DNA from: Plantactinospora mayteni
GTDB taxonomy: Bacteria; Actinomycetota; Actinomycetes; Mycobacteriales; Micromonosporaceae
Reading direction: 5' to 3'
Assembly (NCBI RefSeq): GCF_016862935.1
Contig: NZ_BONX01000044.1
Location: forward strand, 186,001 to 250,000
DNA: 64,000 nt
In this document: positions 56,741 through 64,000 of the stretch, in pieces
Numbering within the stretch: position 1 is the first letter of the stretch
How the letters are laid out: the number at the start of each line of letters is the position of its first letter
The notes under the pieces: model-generated
What the model was told of the DNA's origin: nothing
The model's database searches: none
The model's input: the letters and a program-made list of their open reading frames with translations, nothing else
Made by a program: the position numbers and the translations under genes

Positions 56741-57574
56741 CTCGGCCGGGATCGGCTCCGGCAGTGCGTCGAGTTCGGGTACCCGGGCCCGCACCTCCTC
56801 GTGGAAGCGGCGTGCGAGCATCGGCGCGTCGGCGTTGTCCGGGGTGTGCACGAAGACGGTCGGCGAGCGGCCCTCCCGCAGCCAGCCGACGGTGACGTCG
56901 ACCCAGTGCCGCCAGCCCTCGACGGTCCGGGCGGAATCGTCGCGGCCGAGGTACCGGACGATCGGCCGGTCGGTCAGCGGGACCGTCCGGAGCGGCATCC
57001 GGGGTTTCTTGGTCCAGGCGTCCCGTTCCGCGTCGCTGGTCGGAGGATCCTGGAAGAACGCGGTGGTGTCGAACGGGATCCACTCGGCGTCGGCGTCGGC
57101 GAGTACCCCTTCGAGCAGCCGCGTCGCGCGCGGGTCGACGAAGAACGCGGGGTCGCGGACCTCGACGGCGTAGCGGTGCGAGCCGGGCAGCCGGCGCAGG
57201 AAGCGGGCGAGTACGGCGACGTCGTCGGGGGTGAACGAGCCCGGCAACTGGATCCAGAGGGCGTGCGCCCGGGGGCCGAGCGGCTCGACCGCGTCCAGGA
57301 AGGCCCGGAGCGGCTCGTCGACGTCGGTGAGCCGGTGCTCGTGCGTAATGAGCTTCGGGATCTTGACCACGAACCGGAAGTCGGGGTCGGTCTGCTGCGC
57401 CCAGGACGCCACGGTCTGGATGGTCGGGGTCGCGTAGAACGTGGTGTTCCCCTCGACCGCATCGCACCAGCTCGCATAGCACCGCAGCCGCTCGGAGGCC
57501 GGCAGGGGATGCGCCAGGAACCGCCCCTGCCAGGACTTGTGCGTCCACATCGCGCACCCCACGGACAGCCGCAT
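56723..57574 (-). CDS. DUF72 (YecE-like) family protein
   Basis: This 283-residue TIM-barrel-like protein starts MRLSVGCAMWTHKSW and has the family pattern NTTFYATPTIQTVASWA, RFVVKIPKLITH, LWIQLPGSF, RYAVEVRDPAFF and TVFVHTPDNADAP. DUF72 proteins are widespread, of typical length 240-290, and lack a proven function, although the fold and conserved acidic residues suggest a hydrolase or nuclease. It is a single gene between the Hsp70 fusion (convergent) and the BtrH/C39-like gene (divergent). Confidence 0.92.
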   Translation of the reverse strand: MRLSVGCAMWTHKSWQGRFLAHPLPASERLRCYASWCDAVEGNTTFYATPTIQTVASWAQQTDPDFRFVVKIPKLITHEHRLTDVDEPLRAFLDAVEPLGPRAHALWIQLPGSFTPDDVAVLARFLRRLPGSHRYAVEVRDPAFFVDPRATRLLEGVLADADAEWIPFDTTAFFQDPPTSDAERDAWTKKPRMPLRTVPLTDRPIVRYLGRDDSARTVEGWRHWVDVTVGWLREGRSPTVFVHTPDNADAPMLARRFHEEVRARVPELDALPEPIPAEPLTLF

Positions 57575-57876
57575 CCCGGATCCCTCCCGCCGAACGGAGC
57601 ACGCTCGGACCGGCCTGCCCCGAGGTCGCCGCCCGTCGGGTCGTCCACCCCGGGGACCCCGTGGCGTCGGCGGGCGGGTCGCTCCCGAGCAACCGTATAC
57701 GGGCGCCGCCGATCGGCCGGGGCGGCGGTCCCGGACTGCGGCTTGACCTCACCCCCGGGGCGCACCGCAGACTTCAGGGCGCCACCCGTACGAGATCTAC
57801 CCGGGCACCGACGCGCTCTTCGACGTCACGTACCCGGTCTCTTCCCAGTCTCTTCCCGGCTGAAAGGCAGCTTTCC
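57575..57876. other. Gap with a possible C-terminal gene remnant before the cysteine-peptidase-fold gene
   Basis: No intact gene lies in this 302-base stretch. On the plus strand, 57780-57863 reads RHPYEIYPGTDALFDVTYPVSS before a stop. It resembles a real protein C-terminus but has no start codon, because a stop at 57744 closes the frame. A promoter for the gene at 57877 must lie here too, but no clear elements are visible. Confidence 0.4.
57780..57863 (+). pseudogene. Orphan C-terminal coding remnant
   Basis: The frame HPYEIYPGTDALFDVTYPV... ends at TGA 57861-57863, just before the start of the next gene. The composition and order look like folded protein, possibly a cupin-type C-terminus, but there is no start codon after the stop at 57744-57746. 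I treat it as a decayed fragment with low confidence. Confidence 0.3.
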
Positions 57877-58797
57877 ATGCGCCATACCCCCTACGTCGGC
57901 AGCGGCCCGTACTGCTACGCCAACTCGTTCGCGATGCTGCTCGGCGAGCAGGCCCCGTCGACCGCCGTCATCGAGGTCGCCACCGGTGGCCCGTTCGGCA
58001 TGCAACTGATCGGCGGTACGACGGTGTTCTTCGACGCGTACGGCTGGAACCCCGAACTGGGTTTCGACCGGGCGCTGGACGCGATCGGCTGGACCTCGAC
58101 GGTCAGCAGCGGCGGCGAGGCGGCCGAGGCACTCGCCCGGCTCGCCGAGGCGGCCACGAACGGTCCGGTCTGGGTCGGCCCGCTGGAGATGGGTCATCTG
58201 CACCACCAGCCCGAGATGACCGGGCCAATCGGCGCCGACCACTTCGTGGTCGTCCTCGACGTGACCGACCAGCGGATACTCGTGCACGACCCGCACGGAT
58301 ACCCCTATGCCCAGGTACCGGTCGACGACTTCCTGGTCGCCTGGCAGGCGCAGACGCTGACCTACGGCGACCCGTACACGATGCGTACCGACTTCCGGAA
58401 GGTCGCGGACGTCGCCGACGCCGAGGCGATCCGGTCGATCGTACCGACCGCGATCAGGCGGCTCGCGATGCACAGCGAGGTGGAGATGCCGCCCGGCAGC
58501 CTCGGCAACGGCGAGGCGGCGGAGCGGGTCGCGCAGATGATCGAGGCCGGTGCGGGCGACGGACTGCGGGAACACCTGATCTACTTTGCGATCCGGGTCG
58601 GCGCGCGACGGCTCAGCGACACCGCCGACTGCCTGCTGCTGGCCGGATATCCCGACGCGGCCCAGATCGCGGCGACCCAGGCTCGGCTGGTGGGCTCGAT
58701 GCAGTACCCGATGGTGGTCCGCGACCTCCCGGCGGCGGCCACCGCACTCCGGGAACTCGCCCCGACCTACGACCGGCTACGCGCCGCCCTCGGATAG
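57877..58797 (+). CDS. BtrH/C39-like cysteine-peptidase-fold protein
   Basis: This 306-residue cytosolic protein has the papain-like order Cys-His-Asp. YCYANSFAMLLG near the N-terminus holds the possible nucleophile Cys, GADHFVVVLDV the His, and ILVHDPHGYP the Asp. This is the pattern of the BtrH-N/C39-like superfamily, whose members include peptidases and the acyl-transferring BtrH of butirosin biosynthesis. The C-terminal 120 residues are helical. ATG at 57877 is chosen by codon bias and family fit. The substrate is unknown. The last 21 bases overlap the MerR gene end on the other strand. Confidence 0.78.
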   Translation: MRHTPYVGSGPYCYANSFAMLLGEQAPSTAVIEVATGGPFGMQLIGGTTVFFDAYGWNPELGFDRALDAIGWTSTVSSGGEAAEALARLAEAATNGPVWVGPLEMGHLHHQPEMTGPIGADHFVVVLDVTDQRILVHDPHGYPYAQVPVDDFLVAWQAQTLTYGDPYTMRTDFRKVADVADAEAIRSIVPTAIRRLAMHSEVEMPPGSLGNGEAAERVAQMIEAGAGDGLREHLIYFAIRVGARRLSDTADCLLLAGYPDAAQIAATQARLVGSMQYPMVVRDLPAAATALRELAPTYDRLRAALG

Positions 58798-59202
58798 CGG
58801 CAGAGTCTGCTGAGGGGCCGGTGGACAAGCCCCCGGACTGCCGAAGGCGGGCCGGTCGAGGCGAGCGGCGAGGCTGTCGTGGAGGCGGGTGAGAGTGTGC
58901 AGGCGTTCGCGCAGCAGGGTCAGCCGTTCGTCGGCGACGCGCATCGCCGTGGCGCAGCCTCCCGAATCGCCGAATGTCGGCGGAAGGTCGCGGTCGAGAA
59001 AGCGGAGGAATGCGCGTACGTCATTGATCGTGAAGCCGATGGTGAGCAGCTCCCGGATGTTGCGTACCCGCAGCAGCGCCCCGTCGGCATAGTCGCGGTA
59101 TCCGTTCGGGGTGCGAGTGCTGTCGAGGAGACCCTCCTGTTCGTAGAACCGCAGGGTGCGGGTTGTCGTTCCGGCGGCGTCCGCCAGTGCCCCGATTCGC
59201 AT
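58777..59202 (-). CDS. MerR-family transcriptional regulator
   Basis: This 141-residue regulator starts MRIGALADAAGTTTRTLRFYEQEGLL, the MerR winged helix with the canonical TRTLRFYEQEGL, followed by RTPNGYRDYAD and a dimerising coiled coil (LLRERLHTLTRLHDSL). Cysteines are at non-metal positions, so it is more likely a redox or small-molecule sensor than a metal one. It follows the oxidoreductase gene by seven bases in one operon, which carries a MerR-type operator at its head, so it probably regulates both genes. Confidence 0.9.
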   Translation of the reverse strand: MRIGALADAAGTTTRTLRFYEQEGLLDSTRTPNGYRDYADGALLRVRNIRELLTIGFTINDVRAFLRFLDRDLPPTFGDSGGCATAMRVADERLTLLRERLHTLTRLHDSLAARLDRPAFGSPGACPPAPQQTLPLSEGGA

Positions 59203-59209
59203 CGGTCCA

Positions 59210-60184
59210 CTATGCCTCGGGGTGCAGTCGGACCAGGACCGTCCCGAGGTGGCGCCCGGCGGAGATGTCGAGCAGCGCTTGTGGAGCCGACCTGAGGCCA
59301 TCGACAATCGTGTGGGCCACGTCGATGCCTGCCTCGCGTATCAGGCGGAGGTAGTCCGCTTCGGCTCCCGGGTGGTCGGCGGCCGTGAAGCCGTGCACCG
59401 ACAGGCGCTTGCCGATGACGGTCAGCAGGTCCAGCGGCGGGTCGGCCTCGTCGCCGAGTTGCTGTGAGAGCGTGCCGCACAGCGCGATCCTGCCGCGCGG
59501 GTTCATCACCTCGATGGCAGCCGCGAGGTGCCTGCCGCCGACGTTGTCGAAGAACACGTCAACGCCGTCCGGAGCGCAATGGCGGAGTTGGTCGGCGAGT
59601 GCTCCGGCGCGGTAGTCGAACGCGGCGTCGAAGCCGAGTCGTCCGGTGAGTGCGGCGATCTTGTGTCCGGAGCCGGTGCTACCGACGACCCTGCCTGCGC
59701 CGCTGGCTTTGGCGATCTGCCCGGCGAGGCTGCCGACAGCGCCGGCCGCGCTGGAGACGTAGACCGTCTCGCCGAGCCGCAGTCCTGCCGCCCGGAGCCC
59801 GACAAACGCCGTCAACCCGCTGGACAGGTACGCGAACGGGTGGTCCGAATCGACGACGCGGAATCGCGCGGCCTCGCCCACCGCGTGCTCTCGCCAACCG
59901 AGCATGTGCAGCACGTTGGCCCCGACCGGTAGCTCCGGGCTCGCCGAGCGGATCACCTCGCCGAACGCCTTGCCGAACAGGGCCTGGCCGACCTGATAGC
60001 CCGGCATCGGCCCGATTCCGCCGGACAGCAACGAGCGCATGACCACGCTGAGCACCATGTACCGGTTGCGCACGACCACCTCGCCGGCGCCAGGCTCGGG
60101 CAGTTCCTTCTCGATCCACTCGAAGTCGTCGAGCGTGGGCGCACCCACCGGGTGCCTGGCCAATCGGATCTCCGCTGTCCGCAT
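59210..60184 (-). CDS. NADP-dependent medium-chain oxidoreductase (prostaglandin/alkenal reductase-like)
   Basis: This 324-residue MDR enzyme without zinc ligands opens [23 protein letters not shown] and continues [34 protein letters not shown] (NADP site) and [14 protein letters not shown]. This is the layout of YncB/leukotriene-B4 dehydrogenase-like double-bond reductases, which reduce reactive enones using NADPH. ATG at 60184 is chosen because it fits the family start. It lies only about nine bases beyond the predicted -10 element, so the mRNA may be leaderless. It forms an operon with MerR. Confidence 0.9.
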   Translation of the reverse strand: MRTAEIRLARHPVGAPTLDDFEWIEKELPEPGAGEVVVRNRYMVLSVVMRSLLSGGIGPMPGYQVGQALFGKAFGEVIRSASPELPVGANVLHMLGWREHAVGEAARFRVVDSDHPFAYLSSGLTAFVGLRAAGLRLGETVYVSSAAGAVGSLAGQIAKASGAGRVVGSTGSGHKIAALTGRLGFDAAFDYRAGALADQLRHCAPDGVDVFFDNVGGRHLAAAIEVMNPRGRIALCGTLSQQLGDEADPPLDLLTVIGKRLSVHGFTAADHPGAEADYLRLIREAGIDVAHTIVDGLRSAPQALLDISAGRHLGTVLVRLHPEA

Positions 60185-60192
60185 CGCCGTAC

Positions 60193-60222
60193 CGTAAAGG
60201 TTGACGCGAACGTCAAGGTCAA
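60193..60222 (-). promoter_or_regulatory. MerR-type promoter with central dyad
   Basis: In transcript sense TTGACC (60222-60217, -35) and TTTACG (60198-60193, -10) are separated by 18 bases. The spacer contains the inverted repeat TTGACG-TTCG-CGTCAA (60216-60201). A dyad in a slightly long spacer is the hallmark of MerR-controlled promoters, and a MerR gene lies in this operon. Confidence 0.72.
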
Positions 60223-62626
<2,404 letters not shown>

Positions 62627-62989
62627 CGTCGACGGCGGCCCGCCGGACTGAGTACGCGCCGACGGCAACCGACGTCACGTAACCGCCCAGGGGATGGCCC
62701 CGCCCGAAACGGGGCGCGGCCATCCCCTTCCAGCCGGCGCGATCGCGGTGCCGATCGCGCCGCATCGCGGGGTGACCACGGCGGCGGCCAGTTGAACGCC
62801 GTCGGAGTCGGGGAAGAGGAGCGGCTCCGCAGGCTCGAACACCTCGCATGCCGGCCCACCGTCGAGGTCGCCCTGCGCATCGAGGTCCTGCGGCGACGGT
62901 ACGCCGAGCAACCGGCGCGCCGGCACCGGCGATTCGGACAGGCCAACCGGCAGAGGCTGCGGCAACAGCGCAGCGGATAGCCTGCCGTC
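62627..62989. other. Gap after the protease gene with a strong terminator and no confident gene
   Basis: Besides the hairpin at 62690-62727, 62730-62985 shows a possible short plus frame (EEERLRRLEHLAC...) without a ribosome site or family match. I do not support a gene here. It may be decayed coding sequence. Confidence 0.4.
62690..62727 (+). terminator. Strong hairpin terminator after the secreted protease gene
   Basis: GGGGATGGCC and its complement GGCCATCCCC form the base, extended by CGCCC/GGGGCG with a GAAA-containing loop, 63 bases after the stop. It is a classic GC-rich actinomycete terminator. Confidence 0.8.
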
Positions 62990-63607
62990 ATGAGCGCCGA
63001 ACTGGATGAGTTGATCGTCGCGGACGCGGACGCGCTGCGCGCGTGGTTGTCGGCCAACCACGCCACCTCGCCCGGCATCTGGCTCGCCCTGACCAAGAAG
63101 GGCGGCACCGTCACCAGTCTGACCTGGCAGCAGGCGGTCGACGAGGCCCTGTGCTTCGGCTGGATCGACGGGCAGGCCCGGAAACGGGATCAGGAGACCT
63201 CCTGGATCCGGCTCACCCCTCGCCGGCCCCGCAGTACCTGGTCACAACGCAACGTCGCCCACATCGCCCGGCTGGAGGCGCAGGGGCGAATGCTGCCCCC
63301 GGGCCGCGCCGCGGTGGAAGCCGCGCAAGCGGACGGACGCTGGGCGGCCGCCTACGCCCCGCCGTCGGAAGCCGAGGTCCCGGCCGACCTCCTCGCCGCC
63401 ATCGCCGCCGATCCCGCCGCCCAGGCCATGTTCGAGGTACTCACCAGAACCAACCGGTTCGCTCTCATCCACCGCCTCAACGCCGTCAAACGGGCGCAGA
63501 CTCGTGAGCGAAAGATCGGCGAGTTCGTCGCCATGCTGGCCCGCCACGAGACGATCTACCCACAGAAGGCCAAGCCGCCAGAGTCGCCGTGCTCGTCATC
63601 TTCATGA
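62990..63607 (+). CDS. YdeI/OmpD-associated family protein
   Basis: This 205-residue protein begins ELDELIVADADALRAWLSANHATSPGIWLALTKKGG. It contains SLTWQQAVDEALCFGWIDGQARKRD and TPRRPRSTWSQRN, diagnostic of the YdeI family, and ends with a helical YdeI C-terminal domain (RKIGEFVAMLARHETIYP). No enzymatic role is proven; some members bind the cell envelope or confer resistance to cationic peptides. The last few residues (PCSSSS) are low complexity and may be read past a natural end. Confidence 0.87.
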   Translation: MSAELDELIVADADALRAWLSANHATSPGIWLALTKKGGTVTSLTWQQAVDEALCFGWIDGQARKRDQETSWIRLTPRRPRSTWSQRNVAHIARLEAQGRMLPPGRAAVEAAQADGRWAAAYAPPSEAEVPADLLAAIAADPAAQAMFEVLTRTNRFALIHRLNAVKRAQTRERKIGEFVAMLARHETIYPQKAKPPESPCSSSS

Positions 63608-63828
63608 TCAAGTGAACTCACCTCCCGCTGATCGAGCGGCGCCCGGCCACCATCGCCTCGGCCACCTCACACAGGATCTCCGGCCCTCCCTCGAACAGGT
63701 ACTTGTCGAAGTGTCCGCAGAGGGTCTGGCCGGGACTGCCGGGCTCGATCCGGAGGGCATTCGAACCCCGGTGGGGCGTGGCACGCGGCGGCCCCACACA
63801 CCTTCGAGCCGCCGGCGGGCAGGATGGT
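63608..63828. other. Spacer with a possible decayed minus-strand frame
   Basis: On the minus strand, 63618-63767 reads NALRIEPGSPGQTLCGHFDKYLFEGGPEILCEVAEAM... in a good-looking frame but without a convincing start or ribosome site. It lies just downstream of the terminator of the next gene. It could be a fragment of an older gene. I do not call it as a CDS. Confidence 0.3.
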
Positions 63829-63866
63829 GGCGCCGAAGCCGTGCGTCCTCGCACGGCTTCGGCGCC
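63829..63866 (-). terminator. Perfect 16-base hairpin terminator for the gene at the right edge
   Basis: GGCGCCGAAGCCGTGC pairs without mismatch to its complement across the loop GTCCTC. It starts 14 bases after the minus-strand stop at 63880 and may also stop plus-strand transcription from the YdeI gene. Confidence 0.9.
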
Positions 63867-63879
63867 CGTCAGGCCGAGC

Positions 63880-64000
63880 CTAGAACTGACCGCTGGTGCA
63901 CGCGGAGCTGGCTTTGTTGCAGTAGGCGTACCCCTGACCGTCGTGGGACGCGTCAAGGACGTAGACCCTGACCTGGGTGATCCCGCCGGAAACCTGGCTG
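63880..64000 (-). CDS. C-terminal fragment of a probable secreted protein, running off the window
   Basis: The last 39 codons of a minus-strand gene read SQVSGGITQVRVYVLDASHDG and YAYCNKASSACTSGQF before a TAG at 63882-63880. The two Cys in a Ser/Thr/Asn-rich, beta-like tail suggest an exported disulfide-bonded protein. The rest lies beyond base 64000. The coding call rests on composition and on the perfect terminator placed right after it. Confidence 0.7.
   Translation of the reverse strand, partial: SQVSGGITQVRVYVLDASHDGQGYAYCNKASSACTSGQF

Noticed and set aside
57877-58797. Butirosin-type aminoglycoside cluster suggested by a BtrH-like fold and the cyclase operon
   Set aside because: The BtrH/C39-like fold is widespread, the gene is 5.5 kb from the cyclase operon with unrelated genes between, and no aminotransferase or carrier-protein gene is present.
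62792-62980. 62-codon plus-strand gene after the protease
   Set aside because: There is no ribosome site, its composition is strongly Arg-biased and no family is recognisable; it could only be decayed coding sequence.
63755-63777. tRNA T-arm-like sequence (GGTTCGAAT on the minus strand)
   Set aside because: The five-base stem around the TTCGAAT loop does not pair, and no D-arm, anticodon arm or acceptor stem can be built.

Overview
The window is very GC-rich chromosomal DNA. It has frequent GTG starts, GGAGG-type ribosome sites, many four-base start/stop overlaps and a marked liking for GTAC-containing words. This points to an actinomycete, most likely a Micromonosporaceae member (Micromonospora, Plantactinospora, Actinoplanes or similar). 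That placement is inference from style and gene content; there is no rRNA or tRNA gene to fix it. About 60 protein genes are supported. There is no CRISPR array, no transposase or integrase and no tRNA.

Layout. 1-3367 (minus): a branched-chain amino-acid-type ABC importer (permease cut by the window edge, two ATPases, lipoprotein binder). 3571-5599: a TrkH/TrkA potassium uptake pair. 5650-8301: a membrane-fused spermidine-synthase-like protein and a secreted coiled-coil cell-wall enzyme with a structured leader. 8601-12823: an inositol-monophosphatase-family enzyme and a CHASE3 kinase / CheY / PP2C phosphorelay. 13020-20010: a small zinc-ribbon protein, a membrane M28 peptidase, a secreted GH9 cellulase behind a CebR-type operator, and a D-amino-acid-oxidase-like enzyme. 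20253-26262: a holin-like protein, a secreted HNH nuclease, a GNAT enzyme, a 1118-residue SARP-type regulator and a RibD-like reductase. 26428-29572: a small accessory island with a truncated GNAT gene, a four-gene cysteine-rich operon (one gene frameshifted) and a divergent DUF6879/XRE cassette. 29630-39834: housekeeping-like genes including Smr, TPR, ROK kinase, ABC-F, a BON-methyltransferase fusion, Crp/Fnr and TetR regulators, a hydrolase with a repeat-encoded tail, and an MFS transporter.

40001-52339 is the most interesting part. An SGNH-like gene and a GT2 glycosyltransferase on the plus strand converge on a seven-gene minus-strand operon. Its genes are, in order of transcription: an intracellular GH5-type glycosidase; a double-domain sedoheptulose-7-phosphate-cyclase/dehydroquinate-synthase protein; a ROK kinase fused to a zinc dehydrogenase; a divergent glucose-6-phosphate-isomerase-like protein; two Gfo/Idh/MocA oxidoreductases; and a sugar-phosphate isomerase/epimerase. 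Cyclase plus ROK-type kinase plus dehydrogenase is the enzyme logic of C7-cyclitol (valiolone-type) pathways, but here the kinase and dehydrogenase are one protein, the cyclase carries a degenerate second copy of itself, and no aminotransferase or nucleotidyltransferase is present. CebR-like operators (TGGGAGCGCTCCCA family) lie before the GH9 cellulase, before the SGNH/GT2 pair and, more weakly, before this operon, so a shared response to a cello-oligosaccharide-like signal is possible.

52615-64000: a possible Arg-rich micropeptide, a DesK/NarL two-component pair, an Hsp70 ATPase fused through one membrane segment to an external beta domain, a DUF72 protein, a BtrH/C39-like cysteine-peptidase-fold protein, an oxidoreductase-MerR operon with a recognisable MerR operator, a secreted trypsin-like protease with duplicated Ig-like and P domains, a YdeI-family protein, and the 3' end of a secreted protein running off the window.
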